The notes under the pieces: generated by a model
What the model was told of the DNA's origin: nothing
The model's input: the letters and a program-made list of their open reading frames with translations, nothing else
Databases searched by the model: none
Shown here: one piece after another, positions 36,180-46,304 of the stretch
How positions within the stretch are numbered: position 1 is the stretch's first letter
How the letters are laid out: each line of letters starts with the position of its first letter
Origin: Marinobacter sp. F4218
GTDB taxonomy: Bacteria > Pseudomonadota > Gammaproteobacteria > Pseudomonadales > Oleiphilaceae
NCBI RefSeq assembly: GCF_019443085.1
Contig: NZ_JAHZIL010000003.1
Coordinates: 2,294,001 to 2,358,000, forward strand
DNA length: 64,000 nt
Direction: 5' to 3'
Position numbers and translations under genes: made by a program

Positions 36180-37667
36180 ATGAAATACAACGACCTGAGA
36201 GACTTCATTGACCAGTTGGAAAAACTGGGCGAACTGAAGCGCATCTCTGTTGAAGTTGATCCCCATCTGGAAATGACGGAAATCTGCGACCGCACCCTGC
36301 GGGCAGAAGGGCCGGCGTTGCTGTTTGAAAACCCGAAGGGCTATGACATGCCGGTGCTGGCCAATCTGTTTGGCACGCCGAAGCGGGTTGCCCTGGGCAT
36401 GGGCCAGGAGAACGTCACGGCGCTGCGGGATATCGGCAAGCTGTTGGCGTTCCTGAAGGAACCGGATCCGCCCAAGGGCTTCCGGGATGCCATCGAGAAG
36501 CTTCCGCTGTTCCGGCAGGTCATGCGCATGAGCCCGAAGGTGCTCCGCTCGGCGCCCTGTCAGGATGTGGTAATTGAAAAGGATCGGGTGGACCTGTACC
36601 AGATTCCGGTGCAGCACTGCTGGCCGGGCGACGCCGGGCCTCTGGTGACCTGGCCGCTGGTGATTACCCGCGGGCCTTACAAGGAGCGGCAGAACCTCGG
36701 TATTTATCGCCAGCAGGTGATCGGACGAAACCGCTTGATCATGCGCTGGCTGAGTCATCGGGGTGGCGCCCTGGATTTCCAGGAGTTTCAGAAAGCCAAC
36801 CCGGGTCAGCCCTATCCGGTCGCGGTGGCGCTGGGGGCGGATCCGGCCACCATACTCGGCGCAGTGACACCGGTACCCGATACCCTCTCTGAGTACGCGT
36901 TTGCCGGCCTGCTGCGCGGTAGTCGAACCGAGCTCGTAACGGCCGGTCTGAGCGATTTGCAGGTGCCGGCCAGTGCCGAGATTGTGCTGGAAGGGTTTAT
37001 TTACCCGGACGATACAGCGCCGGAAGGGCCGTTCGGGGACCACACCGGTTACTACAACGAAGTTGATGAGTTTCCAGTGTTCACGGTTGAGCGGATTACC
37101 CATCGCAAGAATCCGATCTACCACAGCACCTACACCGGTCGGCCACCTGACGAGCCAGCGATTCTCGGTGTCGCCCTGAATGAAGTGTTCATCCCGATTC
37201 TGCAGAAGCAGTTCCCGGAGATTGTTGATTTCTATTTGCCACCCGAGGGCTGTTCCTATCGCCTTGCAGTGGTGACCATGAAGAAGCAGTACCCCGGCCA
37301 TGCCAAACGGGTGATGATGGGCGTATGGTCGTTTCTGCGTCAGTTCATGTACACCAAGTTCGTCATCGTCACCGACGATGATGTGAATGCACGGGACTGG
37401 AAAGATGTGATCTGGGCAATGACAACGCGCATGGATCCCGCCCGGGATACGATGCTGGTGGAGAGCACACCCATTGATTACCTGGATTTCGCCTCACCGG
37501 TGTCCGGGCTGGGGTCCAAGATGGGTATGGACGCCACCAACAAATGGCCCGGCGAGACCGACCGGGAGTGGGGCACGCCCATCACCATGACCGACGGGGT
37601 CAAGCAGCGGGTTGATGAGCTTTGGGACAGTCTGGGCATTGAAACCGGCCCCGCTCGCCCCGAGTAA
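36180..37667 (+). CDS. ubiD: UbiD family decarboxylase (3-octaprenyl-4-hydroxybenzoate carboxy-lyase)
   Basis: 495 residues, full length. Starts [20 protein letters not shown]. Conserved stretches include [24 protein letters not shown] [17 protein letters not shown], the prenylated-FMN-binding RNLGIYR-like NLGIYRQQV, and the catalytic E-R-E region [12 protein letters not shown]. Decarboxylates 4-hydroxy-3-polyprenylbenzoate in ubiquinone synthesis and needs prenyl-FMN from UbiX. The stop codon directly abuts the GTG start of the reductase gene. Confidence 0.94.
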   Translation: MKYNDLRDFIDQLEKLGELKRISVEVDPHLEMTEICDRTLRAEGPALLFENPKGYDMPVLANLFGTPKRVALGMGQENVTALRDIGKLLAFLKEPDPPKGFRDAIEKLPLFRQVMRMSPKVLRSAPCQDVVIEKDRVDLYQIPVQHCWPGDAGPLVTWPLVITRGPYKERQNLGIYRQQVIGRNRLIMRWLSHRGGALDFQEFQKANPGQPYPVAVALGADPATILGAVTPVPDTLSEYAFAGLLRGSRTELVTAGLSDLQVPASAEIVLEGFIYPDDTAPEGPFGDHTGYYNEVDEFPVFTVERITHRKNPIYHSTYTGRPPDEPAILGVALNEVFIPILQKQFPEIVDFYLPPEGCSYRLAVVTMKKQYPGHAKRVMMGVWSFLRQFMYTKFVIVTDDDVNARDWKDVIWAMTTRMDPARDTMLVESTPIDYLDFASPVSGLGSKMGMDATNKWPGETDREWGTPITMTDGVKQRVDELWDSLGIETGPARPE

Positions 37668-38672
37668 GTGGGCAACGAAGTGTATCGGGTCGTTTTGAAG
37701 CCGTCCGGGCTCAGCTATGACGTTGGCCCGGATGACGATCTGCTCAGTGCGGCTGCCCGCGCCGGTATCGACGTACCCGCCGCTTGCCGCAATGGGGTGT
37801 GTGAGATCTGCGAAGCCCGGTTACTGGTCGGGGCCGTTCTCAATACCCGAAACCAACAGAAGATTCCGGTCACTGAACGCCTGATGATGTGCAGAAGTCG
37901 GGCGTTGGGTGACCTTGAACTGGAGATAAACGCCGTTATGGCCGCCGGAAATATTCAGCCTCGCAAGTTCCAGGCAAAGGTGGTGGACGTCCGGTCCATC
38001 AGTCACGACGTGTTCCGTGTGGAGCTCCAGCTTCCTCGGCGTCGGGAACTGTCCTTTCATGCCGGCCAGTACCTGTCCGTGCACCTGCCCGACGCCGATC
38101 CCTGCTACTTCTCGATCGCCAGCAGTCCGTCCGAGCAAAACATTGAGCTGCACATCCAGGCGTCGCCGGATTGGGTCTCAGCCCAGAAGGTGATTGATGC
38201 CCTGACGACAGGCGGGGAAGTGACTCTGGAGTTGCCCCATGGCAAGGCTTGCCTGGCAGCGGCGCCTGCCAAGCCCTTGCTTCTGGTGGCTGCCGGAACC
38301 GGTTTCGCCCAGATGAAGAGTCTGGTGGATTACCTGCGGGGTACCTCCTACGACCAGCCGGTGAAACTATACTGGGGCGTGCGCCGCCACGAGGATATGT
38401 ACTTGCGGTCCCTGGCCCAGCAATGGGAACAGGACTGGCCCCCGTTCACCTTTTTGCCGGTTGTCGGCGACGATGAGGATAATGACTGGGGTGGCCACCA
38501 CGATCAGCTGGTGCGGGCCGTATTGGCCTCTGGAATGGACTGGCGCAACGTGGAGGTGCACGCCAGTGGCTCGCCCACGATGGTGTATACCCTGATGGAT
38601 GCGCTGACCGAGGCTGGCCTGCCGGAAGGGGCGTTCTTTTCGGACGTACTGGAGTACGCGCCCCGTAGTTGA
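37668..38672 (+). CDS. Ferredoxin-fused NAD(P)H-flavin reductase (Fre-like)
   Basis: 334 residues from a GTG that begins at the base after the ubiD stop. The N-terminal plant-type [2Fe-2S] domain has C40, C45, C48 and C75 (PAACRNGVCEIC, MMCRS). The rest is an FAD-binding barrel (GQYLSVHLPDADPCYFSIAS) and an NAD(P)-binding lobe (LLLVAAGTGFAQMKSLV). Passes electrons from NAD(P)H through FAD and the iron-sulfur cluster to an unknown acceptor. In E. coli a simple Fre reductase follows ubiD; here the equivalent carries its own ferredoxin domain. Supply of reduced flavin for the UbiX/UbiD pathway is a plausible inference. Confidence 0.87.
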   Translation: MGNEVYRVVLKPSGLSYDVGPDDDLLSAAARAGIDVPAACRNGVCEICEARLLVGAVLNTRNQQKIPVTERLMMCRSRALGDLELEINAVMAAGNIQPRKFQAKVVDVRSISHDVFRVELQLPRRRELSFHAGQYLSVHLPDADPCYFSIASSPSEQNIELHIQASPDWVSAQKVIDALTTGGEVTLELPHGKACLAAAPAKPLLLVAAGTGFAQMKSLVDYLRGTSYDQPVKLYWGVRRHEDMYLRSLAQQWEQDWPPFTFLPVVGDDEDNDWGGHHDQLVRAVLASGMDWRNVEVHASGSPTMVYTLMDALTEAGLPEGAFFSDVLEYAPRS

Positions 38673-38680
38673 TCCGCTAC

Positions 38681-38718
38681 CGGGCGGGCCCGATGGGCCG
38701 CCCGTTGGTCTGTTTCAG
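38681..38718. terminator. Hairpin between the converging reductase and hemY genes
   Basis: CGGGCGG-G-CCC (38681-38691) pairs with GGG-CCGCCCG (38695-38704) with one bulged G. It is followed by a T-rich but interrupted tract. Probable shared terminator. Confidence 0.6.
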
Positions 38719-39956
38719 GCCTTTGGCATGGGCAGTTCGGGCAGTCCGTTGTCGTTCGCCAGCCCCTGCATCATCAGCTTGATGCTGACTTCTTCCTCAC
38801 CCATGTGGGCGTTCAGCCGGCTCAGTTCCGCCAGGGCCTCCCGACTGCGGCGCAATCGCAGGCTGGTCTCAAAGTATTCCCGGGCTTTGCCCCACAGCTC
38901 ATTGCGAAGACTGAGTCGCCCCAGTGCCAGCAGTAATTCCGGATTGTTCGGACGGTCCTTCAGCCACTGCTCTGCCAGCAGCAGCTGCTCGTCCAGTTTC
39001 TGCCCCCGGATTCGGCCGTACAGGTTGATCAGCTCGTCACTCCAGTGATTGCGCAGGACCTTGCGGAGCAAGGTTTCGGTCTGCGCCTCATCCCCAAGGT
39101 CCGCCAACAGGCGGGCGTAGTCCCGGATGGTGTACTCATCCCTGCGCAGGTAGCCGGGCAACTCGTCCCACAGTCGGGTCAGCGGCTCCAGGGAGGCGTC
39201 CGGGTCCTCTTTCTGCTGCCGGCGACAGTCCTCGGCGGCGCTCTCCAGCAGGTTATGCCAGACCAGGCGCTGCAACTCGTGGAATTCGTCCTCTGGCAGC
39301 ACATTGCGCTTGCGCAGTTCCGGCAGCAGTTTTGACAGCTCCCGCCAGTCTTCCAGTCGCAGGTAGGTGTTTTTCAGCAGTTTGAGTACGAACGGATGAT
39401 GCGGCGATTGCTTGCGCAGGCGCACGAGGGTTGCAAGTGCCTGCTCAAGGCGGTTGCCGGCAAGCTGCAACTGGGCCTGGGTGATGCCGACGGCCATATC
39501 CGACCCGGGCGTACTCTCGAAGGCCTTTCGCAACAGTTCATCGACCGCTTCGTGGTCACCGGACTCAAACGAGGCCTGGGCGGCGGCAAGGTAATTGATC
39601 AGTGGGGTATCGGCATTGCCCGCGGCTGAGGTCAGCAGTTTTCGCGCCCGGGGCCAGTTACCTTCGGCCAGTGCCAGCAGACCCTGGGTGGTGCGCCGGC
39701 GGGCTCGCCGTTCATTGCCCCGGGCGAGCCAGCCGGCCACGACTCCGGTGCTTCGCCGGAAACGACGAAGCAGGTTGAGGCTGACGACGATGAGGGTGAC
39801 CAGCACCACCAGGCACGCCACGCCCACCCAGAAGTTGGTCTCAATCAGATAATGGCCCAGGCTGATGCGAATGTAGCCAAGGTCGTACTGCAGTCCGAGT
39901 GATAGCCCGGTACCGATCAGCAGGGCCAGCAGGACGATGAACAGCAAACGGATCAT
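38715..39956 (-). CDS. hemY: HemY-type TPR membrane protein of the hem operon
   Basis: 413 residues. Two N-terminal membrane helices (about 3-23 and 42-63) are followed by a HemY_N region (RRTTQGLLALAEGNWPRARKLL) and tetratricopeptide-like repeats to the C-terminus. This is the gammaproteobacterial HemY of the hemCDXY operon, not the protoporphyrinogen oxidase of Bacillus. Its biochemical role in haem synthesis is not settled. Its start overlaps the hemX stop by ATGA. Confidence 0.9.
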   Translation of the reverse strand: MIRLLFIVLLALLIGTGLSLGLQYDLGYIRISLGHYLIETNFWVGVACLVVLVTLIVVSLNLLRRFRRSTGVVAGWLARGNERRARRRTTQGLLALAEGNWPRARKLLTSAAGNADTPLINYLAAAQASFESGDHEAVDELLRKAFESTPGSDMAVGITQAQLQLAGNRLEQALATLVRLRKQSPHHPFVLKLLKNTYLRLEDWRELSKLLPELRKRNVLPEDEFHELQRLVWHNLLESAAEDCRRQQKEDPDASLEPLTRLWDELPGYLRRDEYTIRDYARLLADLGDEAQTETLLRKVLRNHWSDELINLYGRIRGQKLDEQLLLAEQWLKDRPNNPELLLALGRLSLRNELWGKAREYFETSLRLRRSREALAELSRLNAHMGEEEVSIKLMMQGLANDNGLPELPMPKA

Positions 39957-41089
39957 GAATCATCGCCTCCGTTGCCTTCGGTCTCGCCGCTGCTTCGGGC
40001 GTTGGAGTCGTCTTCGTCGTTGGCCTGGAGCCGCCCGGCCAGGCGTTCCTTGAGCAGGCCCAGGGACTTGCTGATGTCCGGCAGCGTCGGGTCGACGTTC
40101 CGGTCGGCCAGCTCGGTCAGGGTGTTGGAGAGCGCCATTACCCGCGCATTGCTCGCGTCGTACCAGTTATCGATGGTGTTTCTTGCTTTGGCCAGCGCCC
40201 GTTCGAAGAGGGGCTGGTTGCCTCGAAGTACGGCCATTTCCGCTTCTTCCAGCATCAATTGCAGGTTCAGGCGGGCGTACGCGCTCTGGTCGGGGGACAG
40301 CAGGGGTTTGACCGGCTCATCCAGGCGACGGACCACCACCACCTGCTTCAAGGTGGTTTTGAAGGTGTCCCAGCCCTCGGCCAGGGCGTTGGCATTACTG
40401 CCGTTTTCAGACGACGAATCCCCGCCGTCTTCAGCAATGAAGCCGGGCGCCTGTGAATTGATCAGAGCCTGGTCGGTAAGCTGGTGGATGCTGTCGATGG
40501 CGGCTTCCAGTTGCAGGTAAAGGCCGGTGCGGTCAACCCCGCTGATGCCCTTGAGTGCAAGGATTTCCCGGGCCAGCTGTTGCCTGACCGGATACACCCC
40601 GATGTCGTCCGATTCAGTGAGCACTTCATCGGCGGCCTGCAGGGCGGAAAGGGCGCCCCGGATGTCCTTCTCGATCATAAGCCGTTGGTTGGCGATCCGC
40701 AGCAGGTATTCGGCTTCAGCCAGCAACCAGTCGGTGCGGGTGCGATTACCGGCTTCCAGCAGCTCCCGGGCGTTGTGGTCGATCTGGCGTTGCTGGGTGG
40801 CGATCAGTTCCCGTTGCGCCGCCAATTTTTGCTCCAGCGCCTGTATCCGCTGATTTTGCTGGCTGCCACGATCTCCGTAGAGGTCCTCCAGCTGCTGGGT
40901 ATCCTGTTGCAGGTTGGTGAGCGATTGCTGAACCGCTTGATGATTGTTCCACTGTTGCCAGCTCCAAAGGGCCAGGGCTATGGCAAGGGCCAGGGCCAGG
41001 AGGGCAATCAGCCACACCGGCCAGAGTCTCTGGCGTTTGGGCGATTCCTTGGAAATGGTGGCGGGCAGTTGGTCAGTTGTCTCAGTCAC
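39953..41089 (-). CDS. hemX: HemX-like membrane protein
   Basis: 378 residues. A cytoplasmic N-terminus, one membrane helix (about 24-44), a coiled coil (about 48-110) and a helical periplasmic domain. Often annotated as uroporphyrin-III C-methyltransferase because of its operon, but no SAM-binding motif is seen here. The C-terminus is acidic and Ser/Asp/Glu-rich. Lies 8 bp after hemD and overlaps hemY. Confidence 0.88.
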   Translation of the reverse strand: MTETTDQLPATISKESPKRQRLWPVWLIALLALALAIALALWSWQQWNNHQAVQQSLTNLQQDTQQLEDLYGDRGSQQNQRIQALEQKLAAQRELIATQQRQIDHNARELLEAGNRTRTDWLLAEAEYLLRIANQRLMIEKDIRGALSALQAADEVLTESDDIGVYPVRQQLAREILALKGISGVDRTGLYLQLEAAIDSIHQLTDQALINSQAPGFIAEDGGDSSSENGSNANALAEGWDTFKTTLKQVVVVRRLDEPVKPLLSPDQSAYARLNLQLMLEEAEMAVLRGNQPLFERALAKARNTIDNWYDASNARVMALSNTLTELADRNVDPTLPDISKSLGLLKERLAGRLQANDEDDSNARSSGETEGNGGDDS

Positions 41090-41097
41090 GGGCGTCC

Positions 41098-41910
41098 TTA
41101 CTTGGCTTTTCCGGAGCCACCGTTCTGGCCGTTCAGTTGCGCTGCAACGGTGGCCACAATGTCGTTATCGGCAAGGCTTCCTGGTATGCACGGATTCTCA
41201 AATCCCGCTGCGCGCGCCTGCTCGGCGACCCGATCTGCGGGAACAATCAATAACCTATCGTATAGATTATGGCCGCTATTCGCACATAGTGCGATGAGAT
41301 TGTTCAAGGTTTCGCCCGAAAGGGTGATGACCGCTTCCGGTGCAAAGTCCCCCAGAAGGTTCTTGATGTGCCCGGGCTTGTAGGTGGGCGTCATGCGTCG
41401 ATACAGCGGCAGCAGGGAGACCCGGGCACCCCGGGCCTCCAGGGTTTCGCGAATCAGTTCGCGACCGTTCTCGCCACGCACCAGCAGTATCCGTTCCCCT
41501 TTGACCTGGGCCAGCGACGGTAACGCCAGCAGGGCTTCACTGGTCCAGCCGCAGGCGGGCTTGCGAATGCTCAGGCCCTGGTCTGCCAGGACCGCCGCCG
41601 TTCCGGCCCCAACGGCGTACCAGCGGATTCCCGCTGGAATCTGCGGCCACCAGATATCCAGCTCGTCCAGCAACAGGCGCGCGGCGTAAGGGCTGACGGT
41701 GATGATGTGAGAGAAGTGATCAAGATCGAGGATCAGCGCACGCCGTTCCGGTGTTTCCGGCAGGGGTTCGCGTTCGATCAGGGAAAGCACCCGGGCTTCG
41801 GCCCCGGCAGCGCGAAAGCACTGGGCCAGGCGGGAAGCCTCGGGTTCGGGCCGGCAGATCAGGATGCGCCGGCCGTCAATACGGAGGGGGTCAGCGTGGG
41901 GTGTGGCCAT
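41098..41910 (-). CDS. hemD: Uroporphyrinogen-III synthase
   Basis: 270 residues from the ATG at 41910, which lies inside the end of hemC (20-bp overlap). Two-lobed fold with [46 protein letters not shown] and the C-terminal [12 protein letters not shown]. Cyclises hydroxymethylbilane with inversion of ring D. The family diverges strongly in sequence; the position directly after hemC supports the call. Confidence 0.92.
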   Translation of the reverse strand: MATPHADPLRIDGRRILICRPEPEASRLAQCFRAAGAEARVLSLIEREPLPETPERRALILDLDHFSHIITVSPYAARLLLDELDIWWPQIPAGIRWYAVGAGTAAVLADQGLSIRKPACGWTSEALLALPSLAQVKGERILLVRGENGRELIRETLEARGARVSLLPLYRRMTPTYKPGHIKNLLGDFAPEAVITLSGETLNNLIALCANSGHNLYDRLLIVPADRVAEQARAAGFENPCIPGSLADNDIVATVAAQLNGQNGGSGKAK

Positions 41911-42832
41911 AAATTTCAGCAAGCACCTTGTCGGCACCCAGTGCCAGCAGGTCTTCGGCCAGTTCCCGGCCAAGACGTTCGCCTTCACCCCGCGGAGCTC
42001 GGCCCTCGACCCGGAAGATCTGGGTGCCGTCGACGGCGCCGACCAGGCCCCGCAACCAGAGAGTGTGCTCGTCTTCAAGCAGGGCGTAGGCCGCAATGGG
42101 AACCTGGCAGCCGCCCTCAAGCCGACGGTTCAGGGCGCGTTCGGCGCTGACCCGGTCCCAGGTGTCCTTGTGGTTCAGAACGGCCAGCATGTTGCGCAGC
42201 TCGCTGTCATCCAGCCGGCACTCGATCCCCAGGGCTCCCTGGCCCACCGCCGGCAGCGACACGGTGTCCGGCAGGCAGTAGCGGATCCGGTCGTGGAAAC
42301 CCAGGCGTTTGAGACCGGAACTGGCCAGCACAATGGCGTCATAATCGCCGGCGTCCAGCTTCGCCAGACGGGTGTTTACATTGCCCCGCAGGACCCGGAT
42401 CTGGAGGTCCGGGCGATAGGCCCGCAGCTGGGCTTCGCGGCGCAGACTGGCGGTGCCCACGACGGCTCCGTCCGGAAGAGCATCAACATTGTCGAAGTTA
42501 TTGCTGACAAAGGCGTCAGTGGGATCCTCGCGTTCGCAGATGGCGACGAGGCCCAGACCTTCCGGAAACGTCATGGGGACGTCCTTCATGGAGTGCACGG
42601 CCAGATCGGCCCGGCCGTCCAGCATGGCCTCCTCAAGTTCCTTCACAAACAGCCCCTTGCCGCCAATCTTGGCCAGGGGGACGTCCAGGATCTTGTCGCC
42701 CTGGGTTTTGATCTTCACCAGCTCGACCTCGACATTGTCGTTCAGGCGTTCCAGCTCGGCCTTGATGAATTCGGCCTGCCACAGTGCCAGGGCACTGCTG
42801 CGGGTTGCGATGCGAAGGGTACGTTTTGACAT
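41891..42832 (-). CDS. hemC: Porphobilinogen deaminase (hydroxymethylbilane synthase)
   Basis: 313 residues from the ATG at 42832; a GTG three codons upstream is an alternative. Contains [18 protein letters not shown], the [14 protein letters not shown] and [10 protein letters not shown] active-site regions, and the cofactor-bearing cysteine in [13 protein letters not shown]. Polymerises four porphobilinogen molecules. First gene of hemCDXY; algR ends 95 bp upstream on the same strand, so the two may be partly co-transcribed. Confidence 0.95.
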   Translation of the reverse strand: MSKRTLRIATRSSALALWQAEFIKAELERLNDNVEVELVKIKTQGDKILDVPLAKIGGKGLFVKELEEAMLDGRADLAVHSMKDVPMTFPEGLGLVAICEREDPTDAFVSNNFDNVDALPDGAVVGTASLRREAQLRAYRPDLQIRVLRGNVNTRLAKLDAGDYDAIVLASSGLKRLGFHDRIRYCLPDTVSLPAVGQGALGIECRLDDSELRNMLAVLNHKDTWDRVSAERALNRRLEGGCQVPIAAYALLEDEHTLWLRGLVGAVDGTQIFRVEGRAPRGEGERLGRELAEDLLALGADKVLAEIYGHTPR

Positions 42833-42927
42833 GACACTCACTGCCGGTTCGGAAAATGTCCGCCAAGGTTACCTTGTGACGGAAAAAAAGTCCCGCCGGG
42901 GATGTCCGGGTATGCCGAGGGGCTGGA

Positions 42928-43689
42928 CTAGCCCGGCTGGTGTTCCTGCAGCCACTGGCGCACGCTGCTGGCATGGCGACGGCTGACAGGCAGTTCCCCC
43001 CGGCTGCCGCGGAGCACCACCAGGCTCTGGCCGTCCGGCGTTCGCTTCAGCGCCTGCACGAAGCGAACTCCAACGAGGGTGTGGCGGTGAATGCGCAGCA
43101 GGTGGCGCGGGTAGGTGCTTTCGAGCTCTTTCAGGGTGTAATCGGACACGGTTTCCCCGTTGGCATGGTGCAGGGTGACGTACTTGTGGTCGGCCTCGCA
43201 GTAGAGTATGTCCGCCAGATCAATCAGTTCGGTGCCCCGGTAGGTCCTGACGGCCAGCTGTTCGTCGTCCTCGGTGCTCAGCTCCGTCAGGGTTTGAAGC
43301 TGGACCCGGTTAACCCGTCCGGCTCGCTCGAGCACGTCTGCCAGAGCCTCCTTGCGCACCGGTTTGAGCAGATACGCAGTGGCCTGAACGTCGAAAGCCT
43401 GCATGGCGTAGTGATCGTAGGCCGTGCAGAAAATCAGCGCCGGCGGGTTGGTAAGCTGACCCAGCCGGGCGGCTGCCTCCATGCCGTCCATGCCCGGCAT
43501 TCGAATATCCAGCAGCAGGATGTCCGGCTCCAGTTCCGCGATCTGCCTGAGGGCGGCATCTCCGTCCGCCGCTTCGCCGCAGACCCGGTAGCCAGGCAGG
43601 GAATCCACGAGGCGACGCAAGCGTTCCCGCGCGAGTGGTTCGTCGTCGGCGATCAGGATGCGTCGGGTGGGCGAGGGCGTACTTTGCAT
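42928..43689 (-). CDS. algR: LytTR-type response regulator AlgR
   Basis: 253 residues. The receiver domain (about 10-125) has the acidic pair DD in ILIADDEPLARERL, the phospho-acceptor D61 (LLLDIRMPG) and the conserved K in LLKPVRK. A LytTR DNA-binding domain (about 145-250) follows with YCEADHKYVTLH and LRIHRHTLVGVRF. In Pseudomonas AlgR controls alginate, type IV pili and other genes. It lies 9 bp after the algZ gene as a classical two-component operon, upstream of hemC as in Pseudomonas. Confidence 0.93.
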   Translation of the reverse strand: MQSTPSPTRRILIADDEPLARERLRRLVDSLPGYRVCGEAADGDAALRQIAELEPDILLLDIRMPGMDGMEAAARLGQLTNPPALIFCTAYDHYAMQAFDVQATAYLLKPVRKEALADVLERAGRVNRVQLQTLTELSTEDDEQLAVRTYRGTELIDLADILYCEADHKYVTLHHANGETVSDYTLKELESTYPRHLLRIHRHTLVGVRFVQALKRTPDGQSLVVLRGSRGELPVSRRHASSVRQWLQEHQPG

Positions 43690-43698
43690 GTCAGGTGG

Positions 43699-44763
43699 TC
43701 AGATCCCTGTGTTCGTTTTTGTTTGCAAGTTGGCGCTCTGGCGCGGCAGTCGCAGCGTCACCGTGTAGATGTCGTTCTGGTGGCTGTGCTTGAGCACTGC
43801 AGGCTCGCCGAAAAGGGCCTGCAGACGCGACTGGATGTTCGCCAGCGCCATGCGGTTGCCTTCATGCTGCCGGTCGTTGTGATCCGGTTTCGGATTCTGA
43901 ACCAGCAAGTATACAAAATCGCCCCGGGCCTGTGCCTCCACGCGCACGGTGCCGCCGTCGGGTCTGGGCTGGATGCCATGGTAGATAGCGTTCTCCACCA
44001 GTGGCTGCAAGGTCAGGGGTGGGATGGCCTGTTGTTCCAGTCCGGGTTCGATGTGCCAGTCAAGGGTCAGGCGATCGCCCAGGCGCAGGGCCTCGATGGC
44101 CAGGTAGCGCTGGCAGAGGTCCAGTTCCTTGGACAGGGGTATCAACTGGTCCACAGTTCGCAGGCTGGCGCGAAAGAGTTCCGAGAGATCGAGTACCGCC
44201 TCTTCGGCCTGATCCGGGTTTACCGCAATCAGACTGGCAATGGTGTTCATGCTGTTGAACAGGAAGTGGGGTTGGATACGGGCCTGCAGCGCCGTCAGGT
44301 GTGACTGCATTTCCGCTTCCCGCTGCTGCTGCCATTGATGCTGGAGATAGAAGTAGCGGAGCACCATCAGCGCGATCAGCAGTGCCAGCAACAGCTTCTT
44401 CGCGACGTCCTGCCAGACCGCAATTCCGACCTGGGGATGCAGGACGCTGTCGGCAAACAGGCTGAAGGCCAGCACATCCAGCAGAACGATGGCAACGATG
44501 CTGAGGGTGGCCCGGGGCACCGACATTTTTGCCAGCCGCTGCCGAAGCAGACAGATCAGGGCGGCACTGGTGAGCGTGGTCCACTGCACGAACAGCGACA
44601 GCAGGCCGAAATAGTTCCAGTCGATCCAGCCCGCTTTTGCCTGAACAATCGCCAGGACCAGAACCAGCAGTTCGCTGGTGACGAGGAGCATGAACACCGC
44701 CCGAACCCGGCACAGGTCCGGAACGAAGAAATCGTTGACTGTTACACCTTTGTCGCCGCTCAG
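43699..44763 (-). CDS. algZ: LytS-type sensor histidine kinase AlgZ/FimS, apparent CTG start
   Basis: 354 residues if translation starts at the CTG at 44763-44761, which has AAAGGAG six bases upstream. The first conventional start (GTG at 44697) lacks a ribosome site and would remove the conserved N-terminal DFFVPDLCRVRAVF, so the upstream start is preferred. An in-frame TGA bounds the frame further upstream, with no ATG, GTG or TTG between. Membrane helices occupy about residues 25-135. The kinase core has the phospho-acceptor in QPHFLFNSMN, the N-box LVENAIYHG and a C-terminal G-box. Partner of the adjacent AlgR. Divergent from argH. Confidence 0.88.
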   Translation of the reverse strand: MSGDKGVTVNDFFVPDLCRVRAVFMLLVTSELLVLVLAIVQAKAGWIDWNYFGLLSLFVQWTTLTSAALICLLRQRLAKMSVPRATLSIVAIVLLDVLAFSLFADSVLHPQVGIAVWQDVAKKLLLALLIALMVLRYFYLQHQWQQQREAEMQSHLTALQARIQPHFLFNSMNTIASLIAVNPDQAEEAVLDLSELFRASLRTVDQLIPLSKELDLCQRYLAIEALRLGDRLTLDWHIEPGLEQQAIPPLTLQPLVENAIYHGIQPRPDGGTVRVEAQARGDFVYLLVQNPKPDHNDRQHEGNRMALANIQSRLQALFGEPAVLKHSHQNDIYTVTLRLPRQSANLQTKTNTGI

Positions 44764-44864
44764 GGGTGGCTCCTTTACACGGGTCAGAATGCTATACTCC
44801 CGCCACGTTCAATGTACCCAATTCCCGCCAGATGATGCCGGGCTGTCAGCAGGAAAGATAGACC

Positions 44865-46274
44865 ATGACGGATCAGAATAAGTCTGACCAGACCACAACC
44901 TCCGAAAAACCCTGGGGCGGACGCTTCAGCGAACCCACCGACGCTTTCGTGGAGCGTTTCACTGCCTCCGTGGGTTTTGACCAGCGCCTTTATCATCACG
45001 ACATCACCGGTTCCATCGCTCATGCCACCATGCTGGCCGCCGTGGGCGTGCTGACTGACGAAGAGCGCGACACGATCATCGAAGGCCTGAAAGGCGTCAA
45101 GGCTGATATCGAGGCCGGCACCTTTGAATGGTCGGTGAGTCTGGAAGATGTTCACATGAACATCGAAGCCCGCCTGACCGACCGTATCGGCATCACCGGC
45201 AAGAAGCTGCATACGGGGCGCAGCCGAAACGATCAGGTGGCCACCGATATCCGTTTGTACCTGCGCGACGAGATTGATGTGATCGCCGAGGAATTGAAGC
45301 GCCTGCAAACCGGCCTACTGGACCTGGCTGAGCGGGAGGCGGACACCATCATGCCGGGCTTTACCCACTTGCAGACGGCCCAGCCGGTGACCTTCGGCCA
45401 TCACCTGCTGGCCTGGTACGAGATGCTGGTGCGTGATGCCGAGCGCCTTCAGGACTGCCGAAAGCGCGTGAACATCATGCCTCTGGGCGCAGCTGCGCTG
45501 GCCGGCACCACCTATCCCATTGACCGGCAGATGACGGCGCAACTGCTGGGGTTTGACCGGCCCACCGAGAATTCACTGGACTCGGTCAGCGACCGCGACT
45601 TTGCCATTGAGTTCTGCAGCTTCTCCGCTCTGCTGATGACTCACCTGTCCCGCTTCAGCGAAGAGCTGGTGCTGTGGACCTCTGCCCAGTTTGATTTCAT
45701 CGACTTGCCGGACCGTTTCTGCACCGGTTCCTCAATCATGCCCCAGAAGAAGAACCCGGATGTGCCCGAACTGGTGCGCGGCAAGACCGGTCGCGTGAAT
45801 GGCCACCTGATCAGCCTGCTTACCCTGATGAAGAGTCAGCCGCTGGCCTACAACAAGGACAACCAGGAAGACAAGGAGCCTTTGTTCGACACAGTCGATA
45901 CCATCAAAGGCTGTCTCAAGGCATACGCCGACATGATTCCTGCCATCCGCGCCAAGGCTGACAACATGCGGGTGGCGGCCAAGCGCGGATTCTCAACGGC
46001 CACGGACCTGGCGGACTACCTGGTCAAGAAGGGCGTGGCCTTCCGGGATGCCCATGAAATTGTCGGCAAGTCCGTGGCCTTCGGTGTCGCCGAAGGCCGG
46101 GACCTGTCGGACATGACCCTGGACGAGCTGAAACAGTTCTCCGATGTGATCGGCGAGGACGTCTTTGATGTCCTTACTCTGGAAGGTTCCGTTCAGGCCC
46201 GTGATCACCTCGGGGGCACGGCCCCCGACCAGGTCCGGGCAGCAGTGGCGCGGGCCCGCACGCAGCTGGGCTGA
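44865..46274 (+). CDS. argH: Argininosuccinate lyase
   Basis: 469 residues with the fumarase/aspartase-family signature [12 protein letters not shown] carrying the catalytic serine loop, and the conserved [13 protein letters not shown] and [14 protein letters not shown] regions. Cleaves argininosuccinate to arginine and fumarate, the last step of arginine synthesis. A Shine-Dalgarno AGGAAAG precedes the ATG. It diverges from algZ with about 100 bp between the starts, the arrangement known in Pseudomonas. Confidence 0.96.
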   Translation: MTDQNKSDQTTTSEKPWGGRFSEPTDAFVERFTASVGFDQRLYHHDITGSIAHATMLAAVGVLTDEERDTIIEGLKGVKADIEAGTFEWSVSLEDVHMNIEARLTDRIGITGKKLHTGRSRNDQVATDIRLYLRDEIDVIAEELKRLQTGLLDLAEREADTIMPGFTHLQTAQPVTFGHHLLAWYEMLVRDAERLQDCRKRVNIMPLGAAALAGTTYPIDRQMTAQLLGFDRPTENSLDSVSDRDFAIEFCSFSALLMTHLSRFSEELVLWTSAQFDFIDLPDRFCTGSSIMPQKKNPDVPELVRGKTGRVNGHLISLLTLMKSQPLAYNKDNQEDKEPLFDTVDTIKGCLKAYADMIPAIRAKADNMRVAAKRGFSTATDLADYLVKKGVAFRDAHEIVGKSVAFGVAEGRDLSDMTLDELKQFSDVIGEDVFDVLTLEGSVQARDHLGGTAPDQVRAAVARARTQLG

Positions 46275-46304
46275 TCCGGCCGCGCTGGTCTCCGGGGGTA
46301 GCGG

